Positions 33,550-45,893 of a stretch of DNA of 64,000 nt are shown one piece after another. The translations under genes and the position numbers were made by a program. The stretch is taken from positions 26,062,067 to 26,126,066 of the forward strand of contig CM058230.1 in assembly GCA_030180135.1 (NCBI GenBank), in the 5' to 3' direction. The stretch is from Orychophragmus violaceus. Taxonomy: Eukaryota; Streptophyta; Magnoliopsida; Brassicales; Brassicaceae. Numbering within the stretch: the stretch's first letter is position 1; each line of letters opens with the position of its first letter. The notes below the pieces were generated by a model that had not been told where the DNA came from, did not search any database, and was given only the letters and a program-made list of their open reading frames with translations.

Positions 33550-34524
33550 TGATGTGTCAATTTGTTGTTTCCTGTTTATGTGACCCTTAAGCCTCGTCGG
33601 TGATTAGATGATCATATGAAATGATCATAAAAGTTTCCAGCTCTACATGCGTTTGTTTGTTATCTCTGATTTTCTGTGCTATTTTCTACCTATTCCAAGT
33701 AGTAGTTCTCCTGCAGTAGGTATTTTCATACAAGCTCTTTGTTTGTCAAATCTGGTCTTGCTCTTAGTGATCGTTAAATGTATATAAATGTATTTTCTTT
33801 CTTACATTTTGCAGCTCAGGGACTTCTGGTGGGGAGCCAACCATTTATGAAGATCTTGATCGCTGCACCTTTGTCTACTATCTTGTTATTCCAATCGTGA
33901 ACAAGTTAGTATTACAAAACCTCCCTTGCTTTTATGTAGAAATGATATGTAATTCTATGTTTCTTGTTGAATGTCATTGATGTTAAAATATATCACTTCC
34001 ACATAGGGACTGATGAATCTCTTTTGAGACTAGAATTTGTTGTTACCTTAAGTTTAGTGTCTTTCATGATTACATGATTGCAGCTTTTTGTCTTTAGTGG
34101 TGATTACATGATTGCAGCTTCCTTTATAGCAAGTTTCTGTCTTTAATGTATCAGTTCTAATTCATGTTTTCTGCCAAACAGAAAGAAGTGATTTATACAA
34201 ATGTTTTATTTATATAAAAGTGTTTGCGTCTGGAAATATATCACTTTTTATGTATTACTATTGTAATTGTCAAATCAGTGATTTATACAATTCTATGTGG
34301 ATTATTCAACGTACCAAATCATATATTAGTTCTTCTGTGATCTGTGAATTAGTTCTTGAAGAATCAATTTTCTGTGCATGAGCATGCTAAGAACTCTGAA
34401 TCCTATTTCGCTTCCATTGTAGTTGAACAGGAGACTTAGTGACTGAAACGGAGCTGTGGAGCAGACATCACAATCTGTTGACCATCTAGCACGAAGTAGT
34501 AAAACATCTGCAACAATCTACAGG
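33550..34524 (+). other. Harbinger region between Copia B and ORF1
   Basis: Mostly AT-rich, intron-like sequence. One exon-like island, 33815-33904 (90 bp), has an acceptor TTTTGCAG before it and a donor GTTAGT after it. It is open in the frame reading SGTSGGEPTIYEDLDRCTFV. I do not recognise this peptide; it might be a non-coding leader exon or a captured gene piece. Confidence 0.4.
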
Positions 34525-35851
34525 ATGCCTAAAGCGTCTCTTGATGTAAGTAATTGTATTGCTCTGATTCTGATTGTTGTTGTGCTTTTGAATTGATTTT
34601 AAGAACTTAGGTTGCTTGATCTGATGGTTTGTGTGCATTAGAATTGGACGGATGAAGAGTGTAGGTGTTTTTTTTATCTTTATGCGGAAGAGAGAAAGAA
34701 AGGAAACATAACAGTGACTGCAATGAATTAAACTGGGAAAGAATTCATCATAAAAAAGTTTGAAGAGAAGTTTAAAAGAAAATATACCACTTGGGAGAAA
34801 TTCAGAAACAAATATGATTGGGGCAGAAAACAATATGCCAAAATCAAGAAATTAACTCACAATAGAACTAGAGTTGGATATGATGCTATGGGAAGTAGGT
34901 TTGTCAATATTATATTTGTGTACTTTTTTGTTAAATAGTCGTAGTGGGTTTCTCAAAGCTTTAAGTAGGTTTGTCAATATTATATTTGTGTACTTTTTTG
35001 TTAAATGTAAATAAGTTATTAATATAATAGTTCATTTGGAAAAGAAATTGAGTTTTTTGTTCGTGTGGTAGTGTTTGAAACATACAAACTTGTTATACGT
35101 CTTGTTTACTGGTCTGTGTTTAGTCGACTATACGTTATGATCATCGTTTAGTTGACTATTCTTAAATGTTATCACCAATTTTTTGTTTACTGGTCTGTGT
35201 CTGGTCATATGTTAAAGAAACAAAATTGCAGTTTGATTAGCTAAACTCTGTTACTTTGTTTAGGATTGATTCTTTGTTGTATGTCGTCTTTACAGGAGTG
35301 GCCAGATGCTAGAAAATACAGAGACAAGGTGATCTCTAATATGGATCTGTTTGAAAAAAAACTTGGTGGTGTTACTATGACTGGAGAATAAGGGTGGAGT
35401 GCTTAGCAAGGAGAAGCTAGTTTAAATTCTCGAGTGGATGTAGATAATGATGATGAAGCTGATTCTGATGATATCGATATGTCGGTGCCGGATAAGCAAC
35501 CCCAACTTACAGAGACACAAACCCAAGCTGGAAATTCAAGAGCAAAAAAAAAGGCGTAAAGAGAAATATGTGATTGTAGAAGCTTGTTCAAAACGCACTG
35601 TAGATCTTGAGAGGAAGAATGAGAGTCTTGAGAAGAAACATATTTTAGCAGAACAGATTTTGGCACGTGAGCATGCTTCTAGTGTTGATAGGGTGATTGA
35701 GATACTTAATGAATTTCTTGGAGTGAGGATGTGGTCTGCATTTCACGAGGCAGCAATTAATCTTTTTCTAGCTGATGAAGCCAACCGTCTGGATTTTATA
35801 ACATTTCCTAGGGTAGAAGATAAAATTAGGTTTCTTGAACTTAGGACTTGA
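34525..35851 (+). pseudogene. Harbinger ORF1, Myb/SANT-like DNA-binding protein
   Basis: Exon 1 is 34525-34545 (MPKASLD), with a GTAAGT donor. Exon 2 from 34642 reads NWTDEECRCFFYLYAEERKK, a stop at 34729-34731, then FEEKFKRKYTTWEKFRNKYD. This is the trihelix Myb/SANT-like domain of PIF/Harbinger ORF1 proteins, which assist the transposase in DNA binding. After an intron with a local 43-bp duplication (near 34894 and 34962), the last exon at 35296 reads EWPDARKYRDKV, with a TAA near 35389. A frame change leads to the coiled-coil-like region in 35447-35851 (LERKNESLEKKHILAEQILA). Confidence 0.82.
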
Positions 35852-36156
35852 AGAAAATTTTATGAGTGACTTATGTTTAAGGGTTTTTTTTTGTTTTGCA
35901 GTTTGTTATAAACTCAGTTTATGTTATATGTCAAATTTCTAAATCATAGTTTTTTCCTATCGAATTTGAAGATTATACTTATTAGTCACATTTATACTTG
36001 CACATGATCCACGTTTCTTATTTTAATTAGTATCCAATTTACTAGGTTAGTTGGTGTAGATCAATGTATTTTTGTGATGTTGGTGAGACAATGAACAAGT
36101 CTAGTTTGTGTTTAATGAGAATAATCCAATTTAATTTGATGATTTTGCAGTTGGTT
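35852..36156 (+). other. Spacer between Harbinger ORF1 and ORF2
   Basis: No gene is seen. The stretch is T-rich and would hold the ORF1 3' end and the ORF2 leader. Confidence 0.5.
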
Positions 36157-36912
36157 AGAAGATGGGTTTTGGAAGATACTGATGATGACGACGATGATGA
36201 TGATGATGAACTTGGTTTTCTTGATTAACTTACTACTGAGAGATTGAGTCATAAAACAGATCGAGGAGCAGGATGGCATCACGTTCAACAACTTATGCAG
36301 GGATCATATCAGCAATGTTATGACATTCTTAGAATGAATCAGAGAACATTTGAAACTTTATGTAAGATGTTAAAGAGGCGATATGGATTACAACAGTCTG
36401 ACCATGTCTATGTTGAGGAATCTGTCTCCATGTTTCTTGAGGTGGTAGGTCAGGATAACACTGCGCGGGATATAGCTGAAAGATATCAAAGATCATTGGA
36501 TATAGTGAAAAGAGAGCTTGATGATGTCTTGACTTCTCTTCTCAGGTTTGCAGCTGATACACTAAAACCAGAAGAAGGTGAGCTTACTTGAGTAAACACT
36601 ATTTTGAGGGATGATGATCGATATTGGCCTTATTTTAGAGATTGTATTGGAGCACTTGATGGAATTCATGTCCCGGTTCGCCTTCCTAGTCAGACTGCAG
36701 AATCATATAGAGGTAGAAAGGGAGAACCTACGATGAATGTTCTTGCTATATGTAACTTTGATATGAAGTTCATATATGCATATGTCGGCGTACCAGGTAG
36801 ATCACATGATTCAAAGGTACTGACTCATTGTGCGAAGAATGAACCGTTTTTCCACATCCGCCTCGTGAAAAGTATTATCTAGTTGACTCCGGCTATCCCA
36901 CAAGGACAGGGT
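36157..36912 (+). pseudogene. Harbinger transposase (ORF2), 5' part
   Basis: The N-terminus has an Asp-rich run (about 36180-36210) and a TAA at 36226. The frame 36244-36591 holds the helix-turn-helix-like region (ILRMNQRTFETLCKMLKRRY, ARDIAERYQRSLDIVKREL) and ends in a stop. The DDE nuclease domain starts at 36604: WPYFRDCIGALDGIHVPVRL carries the first catalytic Asp, and GVPGRSHDSKVLTH the second. A frame change near 36850 leads to KYYLVDSGYP, directly before the Copia C insertion at 36913. Confidence 0.88.
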
Positions 36913-37591
36913 TGTTGGAAATGTGTCCAGTAATCTCGGTACTGTCTCTAGAAAGTAAGAGTATGTCAAAGATCAGACATAAGTCATATAATACTGGGGG
37001 TCATGATGGCTTGCTAGAGTCCGCTCATGATCTATAAGTCTTGGACTTATTGCCTTTATTGTATGATCCCATATGGGTCACACGCCTAAGCTAACAGGAA
37101 ATTGTGTAGGAACGGTTTAGCAGGAGTATGGTAAAAGTGCTAGGCATTTACTATACTTAGAGAGAATAAAAGGTTTAGCCAATGTGCATCGATCGATGCA
37201 CAAGGTGCAACGATCGATGCAGTGCGCAAACACCGACGAGTTAATTGGTATTTGGGCCAAATGGCCCAAACGGAACCGAACGAGTTTTATGAATAAAACT
37301 CGAGTTCAGAACCAAATTAACCCTAACTTGAGCCGTCAACTCTTTCTCTCCCTGCGCCGGTTTCTCCCAGTGGCCTAGCAGCCTACTTCCTGATTGGTGT
37401 GCGTGTGTGAACCTCTGGAGGAGTTATCTCTCGGTGGCTCTCTGATCTCTGACCTGTTCTTCCTTTCCGCTGCACAAAACAGGTAAAAGGTGAGATCTAC
37501 TTATGTTTCTTTACAAGAGAACCTAGATCTGGCATGTTTAGGATCAAGTAATCTGATGAATTGAATCAGGATTCACACCGAAGATGCTTCA
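36913..37591 (+). repeat. 5' LTR of Copia C
   Basis: It starts TGTTGGAAATG and ends GAAGATGCTTCA. It differs from the 3' LTR at the C of CGTCAACTCTTT (near 37340) and the G of GATGCTTCA. It contains two CGATCGATGCA palindromic words at about 37187-37220. Confidence 0.95.
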
Positions 37592-37592
37592 G

Positions 37593-37604
37593 TGGTATCA
37601 GAGC
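37593..37604 (+). other. Primer-binding site of Copia C
   Basis: TGGTATCAGAGC, one base after the 5' LTR. Confidence 0.93.
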
Positions 37605-37797
37605 CATTGGTTCTGGTTCTTCTTGTTTAGATTCAATGTTTAGGATTGTTTAAAGAGGTGTTTTTTGAATCAATCTACTGATAAGATTAAAACACTTAAG
37701 AAACAAGAATTGAATCCTAAACAAACAGTTATAAAATCGCATGACCAAACTATATTGATTTGGTATGTGATCTAAACTGATTTTGCATCGACTGAGA

Positions 37798-38180
37798 TCG
37801 CATTGCATCGATCGATGCAATGCAAGGATCGATCGTTGCAGTCGCGAGAGATTGACTGCGATCGCACGGATCGATCAAACGATCGCGTGGATCTCGCGAG
37901 AATCTCTCGGCCAAATCTGATAACCGTTCGTGCACGCGTGAGAGCATCGATCGATGCAGGATCGATGCACGAACGATGCAGGTTCGATGTTGGTGCATCG
38001 ACCGATGCGGTTGGTGCATCGATCGACACGGTTAGGTTTTTGGCTCGTTTCCGTGCATGCGTGAGAGCATCGATCGATGCAGGATCGATGCACGATCGAT
38101 GCAGGAACGATACTAAGAGCATCGACCGATGTGGTTGATGGATCGATCGATGCGTTTGGTTCATCAATCGACATGGTTGG
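37798..38180 (+). repeat. Array of CGATCG-centred palindromes in the Copia C leader
   Basis: Perfect or near-perfect copies of GCATCGATCGATGC occur at about 37806, 37947, 38010 and 38069. Many half or variant copies (GGATCGATGCACGA, GCATCGACCGATG, GGATCGATCGATGCG) fill the spaces. A further copy is in each LTR (about 37187 and 43962). Apparent open frames with repeated HRSM peptides arise from the array and are not genes. Confidence 0.9.
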
Positions 38181-39318
38181 TTTAAGGCTCGGTTTTAATA
38201 ATCTTATTAAAATTATATTCGTCGCGGTTTAATAAACAGATTTAATAATTTTATTAAGTCTGGTTAAACCGGGATAAGAAATCCAATGTCGAAATAATTA
38301 TTGGATTTAGTGCCTAAACCAGGATTTTCTAATTTGATTTGGTTGGACCAAATAAATTGAGAAATTCCGGTTTAGTAAATAACCGGTTGACAATTGTGGT
38401 CATCGTAGTAATTAAAACTTGGTTAGACCAGTTTTAATGAACCAGACCGGTTATGTCATCTAATTGGACGATCGGGTTATGTCTCGGACATAGACCAATT
38501 CTTCGGCCTCGGGCCAAGAAGTTAAAACGATTGGGCCAATTATTTGAGTCTTTCTTCAGATTAATTTAAAATTTATTTTATAAAATTATAAAATCGATTT
38601 TAAATTAAAGTTTCCGAAATTTTGAAATTAGAAAGTTTCTTAATTTAGAAGTTTCTAGATTTGCTTGATTCGGATTTTAAGAAGTTTCTAAAGTTAGAAA
38701 GTTTCCGGTTTTAGAAAGTTTCCAATTTTAGAAAGTTTCCTAAAATAGTAGGTTTCCAAAAATGAAAGTTTCCCGAAATAGTAATCTTCTATTTTGGGAA
38801 TGATTTTAAATAAACCTACGAACCTCAAATAATATCAAGCGTTGGATGTCTTATCCATTCTATGTCAGCCGTCGAGGCCCATTCAATTGTATTCACGGCC
38901 TTACAGTGTGAGGGTGTCTGCTTTTGCGTGGATAAGACGGTTTGTGATTCATAAATGTCATTGGGAGTCCCAGACATTAATGATTGCATGACTGTATAGT
39001 CTGGTTTTCTTGACTGGGCCATCGGGAGTCCCGGGCCTTGAGACATCAGAGTAGATTGGGCCTCGGGCCCAGATTCACAACCAAGAGTTATATCACGGAT
39101 ATAATTAGCCGATACAGGGCTTACCGATATAAGCTAAGGTTGGGTGACGGCCAGTGGCCCACTTTAATCTTAGTTATATGTGGATCTTGGAATCATTATA
39201 TTCTATTGAGGGTAACTTATGTTATTGAATATAATGCGTGATTAATCATATTATTTTTAATACGAGATTAATCATATTGAACATATTAACTAAAATCCTT
39301 TTATCTTAAATTTCAGTT
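38181..39318 (+). other. Remaining leader of Copia C
   Basis: No coding region. It contains a run of GAAAGTTTCC / AGAAAGTTTCT-like repeats at about 38600-38790 and otherwise AT-rich DNA up to the gag start. Confidence 0.6.
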
Positions 39319-40338
39319 ATGACTAGCACAAACAATCAAAACACTTTCTCGATCCGGTCTATCCTTGGGATGGACAAGCTGAACGGATCAAATTTCTTGA
39401 CTTGGTCGCGGAACCTGAGGCTAGTCCTCATGCAGGAGAGAAAGGACTAGGTCCTTGAGAGAGCTCTCCCCGTGAGGATCGGGTCCAATGCTTCTCATGC
39501 AGTATATGATGCTTGGAATAAGCATTATAATGATGCGGTAGATGTGCGTGGTCTGATATTGGCTACCATGGACTCAGACTTGCGGAAGCAATATGAGAAC
39601 ATGGAGTCGCCAATAGAGATGATCAGCAGCCTGAAATTGAAATTTCAGGAGCAGACAAGAGTGGAGAGATACCAGTTGGTTAAATCTCTCACTAGCTGCA
39701 AGCTACCAAATGATCATCCAGTAAGTCCTCATGTCAGTAAAATGATGGGTTACATTGATAACCTGAGGAAACTGGATTATCCAGTTAGCCAAGAGATGGC
39801 AACTGAGATCATTCTGCAGTCACTGCCGTCAAGCTATGATAAGTTCAGAAGGAACTATATCAAGAAAGGCTTAACGAAGACGCTGACTAAACTGCATAAA
39901 ATGCTCAAGACAGTTGAGCCAAACGTGAAGAGTACCCTGTACAATCTCATGAATGAGAAGGGTAGGTTTACTAAACCTAATGCTGACAAGGGTGAAGACA
40001 AAGTTGTCCAGATTTTGAATCATGGCAAGCGTGTGTCTTCTGAGCCCGAGTCAGATACCTCTTACGTTGGTAAGTGCTGCTACTGTAAGGAGACAGGGCA
40101 TTGGAAGAGAGATTGCATTAAATTCATGGAAGATGATGAGGAGTTAAAGTCGATGTATGCGACTACTTCCTCAGGTATTCATGTTATTACTTCAAGTTCT
40201 ACCTTAAAGGTATTGGATACTGGTTGTGGCACTGATATTTGTGATAATATGCAGAGCCTAAGCAACAGTAGAACGTTGAAGGAAGGGCAAGTGAAACTAC
40301 ATGTCTGGAAGGAGCTTGGGATGCTGCCTCAGATGTAG
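39319..40338 (+). pseudogene. Copia C gag and protease start
   Basis: The gag frame begins with the ATG at 39319 (TSTNNQNTFSIRSILGMDKL). A TAG at 39448-39450 interrupts it, and the same frame continues to 40338. It contains KLNGSNFLTWSRNLRLVLMQ, YPVSQEMATEIILQSLPSSY and the CCHC knuckle CYCKETGHWKRDC at about 40078-40116. The protease motif LDTGCGTDIC follows near 40212, with the catalytic DTG intact, but the frame ends soon after. Protease remainder, integrase and RT are not in frame. Confidence 0.85.
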
Positions 40339-42850
40339 GGTTTTCACTTATAGATCCCTTTGAGGCTTGGTTTTGTATTAAGTAATTGCTACAATGTACC
40401 TGCTCTAAGCAGAGTCGTCTTTCATTTTCTTGTAAGAATTTGAATGTTTTTCATTTTGATAAAAGACAAGTTTTGTTCTTTTGATCTTAATGAAATATTA
40501 ATTGTAGCACCCTATTCATGGAATGGGTTTTATATCTTAAACCAAAAAGTGCCTAAATGTAACATAAATACCGAATTGGTTTAAATCTAATGAATTAAAC
40601 CTGATTTTTCTTGGCATAAAAGTTTTGGTCACATAGAGTAAGTCGGATTCAGAAATCCCATAGTTATGGACTGTTGGGCTCATTTGATAAGATATCTTAT
40701 GAGACTTGAATTCTGTTTACTGGACCAAAAGGAAAAAGGGCCTATCTTAGCCGAGCTAAAGAAAGGCCTAAAGGCTTATTGGAGATTGAACATACTCATG
40801 TATGTGGTCCGATGAGCAGTAATGCCAGAAAAAAAATTTTTTGTACTTCATTCTCTCGACTGATTAATTCAGTAAGTAAGAATGTGTTCATTTGATGAGA
40901 CACAAGAAGGAATTCTTTGACTTGGTCGAAAGAGTTCTAGAATGAAGTATAGGATCTGAATGACAAAAGTATTAAGACTCTGGATTTTATCACGAGTGAG
41001 AATACTTAAGTCATTGATTGTGTGATCATCTTAATGAGTGTGAAATCGTTTCACAGCTCATTTCTCCTGAAAACCTGAAGGTGTTTCTGTGAGAAAGAAT
41101 CAGATCTTATTAGAAATGATTAAAGATGAGTCACACGAATCTTCCATGATATTATTTAAGAATAACGCTCTAAAATATCTAAGTTTACGCTGAAAAAGTT
41201 CCACAAATATCAGTTGAAAGACACCACGTTAATGTGGATTGGAATCGATCCAAATTTGTCTTTACTGAGTATTTGTAGTTTTGCTACTTCGCTGGTTGTC
41301 CTAGAGAAACTAAGGCTTGTTATTTTTTACGTCCAATCTGTTTTCTAAGAAGGGAAGTTATTTTCCAAGAAGAAAAGTGGGAGTAAAAGTATAACTCGAA
41401 GTTTTCTTAGGGAAACCAAGGCTCGGTACTTTTACGACCATTCTGTTTTCTAAGAAGGGAAGTTACTTTCCAAGAAGAACAGTGGGAGTAAAAGTACAAC
41501 TCGAAGAAATTCGAGAAATACAGGAGGCTGCTTAACCTATTGAGGGAGAGCAGCGGAAGGATTTACAGATTTCTGTAGAATCTACACCTGTGGAGCCTGA
41601 AGTTCGCAGATATGAAAGAATCAGTCACTAATCCGAGAGTGAATTCTCGTCATTAGTTCAGCCTGATGATCATTGAAATGTTCGCATGATCTGATGATCA
41701 TTGAAAGCGACAAATCTGCGAAATCCTAGGAAGCGAAAGTGAGCCCAGACTCCGAAAATTACATTTTATGTAAGTTAGCTTCATCGATCCATTCATGGAT
41801 GGAAGCAAACATATCGGAGTTGGAATCTTCGTTCTGTTGAAGTAGTCAAAGTTTTGACTTGGACAGGAACGAAGCGGAACTGTGTGTTTACTAAATAGAT
41901 TAATGGGAGCGATATTGCATTTCTCAAAGTGTATGTCGATGACATACTGATTCTCGGATATAACGTCCCAATGCTGCAGTCGGTAAAGGACTGGCTTGGG
42001 AGTTGGTTTTGTGAATGACATGGGTATAGCCACGAAAGTCTTGGATTTTGGATTTAAAGATAGAGATCCAAAAGAGCTGGTAGGACAATGTCAGGATTCT
42101 TAAATTGACAAAGTCCTACACGTTTTTCAGCAATCCAAGAAGGGTTTTATGCCAATGTCACATGGCATTACGTTAAGCAAGAAGCAGTGTCCTACGATAA
42201 CTGCTGAGCTTAAATGCATGGATAGGATTCCATATGCGACGGCAAATGGATCTATCATGTATGCCATGACACGTACTTGTTTTGATGTTGCTTCAATGTT
42301 AAGCAAGACAAGTAATGACCAGTCAAATCCAGCAGAGAATCACTGGATTGCCGTAAAGAATATCCTAAAGTATTTGAGGAATATTAAGGATAAAATTCTA
42401 GAGTTACGGAGAAAGTGAGGTGCTACGAGTCGGTAGAGTCTGAAAGGCAAGTTTCCAATAGACAAAGATGATTTCCGATCACAGTCCGGTTATATCTTGT
42501 GTCTATCTGGCGGTGCAAGGCACTGTTGCTGACTCAATGACTTAAGCTGAACATTTCGCAGCTTGGGAAGTGGCGAAAGAGGTTGTTTGGAAAGAAGAGT
42601 TCGTCACTGAACTTGATGTGATTTCCAGCATAGATGAGACTAGCTGCACATCAGAGGTCCAAACACCTTGAGGATAGGTATAACCTATTCCGTAAGATAA
42701 ATGACAGAGATGTTAAGTAGATCAGCAAGTTTCAACGAATGAGAACGTTGCTAATCTATTAACGAAGCCACTCCTTAGCCCTAAGCATGAGTCGCGGACT
42801 GTTGCTGTAGGATAAGTGAAATTAAGATGTAGTCTTAATTTCAGTGGGAG
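40339..42850 (+). pseudogene. Copia C integrase, RT and RNase H scraps
   Basis: Only fragments remain. An integrase start (LLEIEHTHVCGPMS near 40780-40820) has His for the first catalytic Asp. The RT active site KVYVDDILILGYN is at about 41925-41965. The RT/RNase H linker is in the frame 42149-42418 (RIPYATANGSIMYAM, NHWIAVKNILKYL). The end of RNase H (NVANLLTKPL) is near 42750-42785. Most of the integrase core and RT fingers are missing or unreadable, and two similar stretches at about 41280-41380 and 41400-41490 form a local duplication. Confidence 0.8.
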
Positions 42851-43687
42851 TTATTAAAGGGCTTTATTTAGTTATTGGATATGTTCTTGAAATAACATTT
42901 AAGATGTTTAATGAAATTATTATTTCAAAGATTATTTTAACTGTGATGAAATAATCGTTCCAAAATGATATGAAGCATTTTATAGGTCATCGAAGTAAAT
43001 GATTTGATCTTGAGTCATCGAAGTCATTTAGCTTGATCATGAGACCCTATATTTGATAGATGGCTTATATCATCCCGTCCCTAGTCGAAGGTTGTTGAAA
43101 TTGGAACACCAACAACCGTGTGAGACTGGATTGGTACGTGACTTATGACAAAGTCTCAGTGTGTCATAGATGCTCGGCATCAAAGTCAGTACATAGGTGT
43201 ATGTGGGGAACATACGACCGGACACGACCCGCTTATGAGAACTCTTCAGGATATTTATATCTGTGTCATAAGAGATTCTCACTACGACTATAGAGTATAG
43301 TCCTTAGACCTGAGTTCGCATGCATGTGACTGCACATGAACTGATGCACTTTGATCATTGTCTAACGCTATCGTTCTGCGATAGTTATAAGGACCTTGTT
43401 TGGGTACATCATGAAGTAAGTAGTTTACAGTGATGGAACAAGACGGGATTTGTCCCTCCAATATAAATGGAGTGAATATCTCTAGGCCAATCGGAGATTT
43501 GAATACTGGAAAATGCATGGCCATGCTCAAACGGACTGTCCCGAGTCGTTTGGATTGTCAGTATCAAATCAGAGTCCGATGAACAAGATTAGGCTTTATA
43601 AGGATGACACCAATCTTGCCTTATGACTAATCGAGATATTGAGACAAAAGGATTATGAATACAGAGATTCCAGTACAAGTGGGAGAT
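42851..43687 (+). other. 3' non-coding region and polypurine tract of Copia C
   Basis: No gene is seen. The polypurine tract AAGTGGGAGAT (43677-43687) directly precedes the 3' LTR. Confidence 0.7.
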
Positions 43688-44366
43688 TGTTGGAAATGTG
43701 TCCAGTAATCTCGGTACTGTCTCTAGAAAGTAAGAGTATGTCAAAGATCAGACATAAGTCATATAATACTGGGGGTCATGATGGCTTGCTAGAGTCCGCT
43801 CATGATCTATAAGTCTTGGACTTATTGCCTTTATTGTATGATCCCATATGGGTCACACGCCTAAGCTAACAGGAAATTGTGTAGGAACGGTTTAGCAGGA
43901 GTATGGTAAAAGTGCTAGGCATTTACTATACTTAGAGAGAATAAAAGGTTTAGCCAATGTGCATCGATCGATGCACAAGGTGCAACGATCGATGCAGTGC
44001 GCAAACACCGACGAGTTAATTGGTATTTGGGCCAAATGGCCCAAACGGAACCGAACGAGTTTTATGAATAAAACTCGAGTTCAGAACCAAATTAACCCTA
44101 ACTTGAGCCGTCAAATCTTTCTCTCCCTGCGCCGGTTTCTCCCAGTGGCCTAGCAGCCTACTTCCTGATTGGTGTGCGTGTGTGAACCTCTGGAGGAGTT
44201 ATCTCTCGGTGGCTCTCTGATCTCTGACCTGTTCTTCCTTTCCGCTGCACAAAACAGGTAAAAGGTGAGATCTACTTATGTTTCTTTACAAGAGAACCTA
44301 GATCTGGCATGTTTAGGATCAAGTAATCTGATGAATTGAATCAGGATTCACACCGAAGATCCTTCA
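43688..44366 (+). repeat. 3' LTR of Copia C
   Basis: 679 bp, TGTTGGAAATG to GAAGATCCTTCA, followed by the AGGGT duplication. Confidence 0.95.
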
Positions 44367-44936
<570 letters not shown>

Positions 44937-45324
44937 AATATCTTGGTTAAGACTTGGTTATTATTTTTACTTTAAGACTTAGTTTGTTATAATTTGTGAC
45001 TTGGTTAATACTTATGTTTATTTTTTTGTTTATAACTTGGTTATTATTTTTTACTTTAAGACTTAGTTTGTTATAATTTGTGACTTAGTTATTACGTATG
45101 TTTATTTTTTTTGTTTATGATTTGATTTGTTATTTTTTTTTAAATTAAATTCATGGTTTTATCATACAAGTTACCAAAACAGCTTATTTAAAAAAAAAAT
45201 TACCAAAAAAATTTATGGATATATAAAATATTCAAATTATATTTCTTATCAAAAATTTAAATATACAAATTTATATAAAAAAAAATTTGAATTTAATGGA
45301 AAATGGTCGCAGCGGCTGTAAAAC
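44937..45324 (+). other. Harbinger 3' untranslated and subterminal region
   Basis: AT-rich with a local duplication of GACTTGGTTATTA / TAAGACTTAGTTTGTTATAA (near 44950 and 45030). No coding region. Confidence 0.6.
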
Positions 45325-45501
45325 GAACAGTTATCAGGCGGCTGCGGTCTGTGTCTGCGGCTAAAACTTGTGTCTGACAAACGAACAGACCTACAGTTGC
45401 GTTTGTGGCCAAACGCACGTCTGACAAACGAACAACAACTGTTGCATCGAACCGCAACGTCTACACGCAGGCCGCAGGCCGCAGCCGCCTGATAACTGTT
45501 C
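45325..45501. repeat. Perfect 23-bp inverted repeat enclosing 131 bp
   Basis: The arm 45325-45347 (GAACAGTTATCAGGCGG...) is exactly complementary to 45479-45501. The inside has paired words CTGACAAACGAACAGAC and CTGACAAACGAACAACAACTG. It may be the right terminus of the Harbinger element or a small MITE within it; similar words in inverse order occur at 27700-27790. Confidence 0.8.
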
Positions 45502-45893
45502 ATAACGCGATTTTTGTGATTTTGTGTCTTATCTCTTTAATAAATACTATTTTGTGATTTTTCTTCTTTGATGCTATATTTGTGACAATGTATGTTTTTG
45601 TGCTATTTTTGCGATTTACCCTTGCTTAAACTCCTGAGGGAAACTAATAAGATCAAAAAGTCTTTTTCTCTTTTAAGTTTTAAGTTTTAAGTTTTCTTCA
45701 CTATAATTCTTAACGCGTATGCCTCAATACCCGGAACGATCCTTTTCCTATTTTTTAAATTAATTTTGCTTCTTTACAGCTTTTAGAAACACGTTATCTT
45801 GAAACATTTAATTTTAGTTGTCTTGTACTTCTGCAGACCCAAAACATAGTCGACTTCAAGACTTCCAACTTTTCATTACCCTTTTCTTTTCTC
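45502..45893 (+). promoter_or_regulatory. Upstream region of the TIR-NBS-LRR gene
   Basis: About 390 bp separates the Harbinger end from the resistance-gene start codon. It is AT-rich. CACTATAATT near 45701 is a weak TATA-like site. No clear regulatory element can be proven. Confidence 0.4.

Larger units (their letters stand above)
36913..44366 (+). mobile_element. Copia retrotransposon C: young LTRs, ruined interior
   Basis: A 7.45-kb plus-strand element flanked by AGGGT (36908-36912 and 44367-44371), splitting the Harbinger transposase. Both LTRs are exactly 679 bp and I find only two differences between them. Inside are a Met-tRNA primer-binding site, a long non-coding leader with CGATCG palindromes, a gag with one stop, and scattered scraps of integrase, RT and RNase H. 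The contrast between LTRs and interior suggests that a defective copy was mobilised by proteins from another element. Confidence 0.94.

Noticed and set aside
37772..38174. Overlapping open frames on both strands with repeated HRSM/IDR peptides
   Set aside because: They come from the palindromic CGATCG array, which reads open on both strands. There is no start context, domain or conserved codon pattern.
37798..38180. CRISPR-like array
   Set aside because: The units are irregularly spaced palindromes in a plant retroelement leader, without equal repeats or unique spacers of fixed size, and no cas genes are present.
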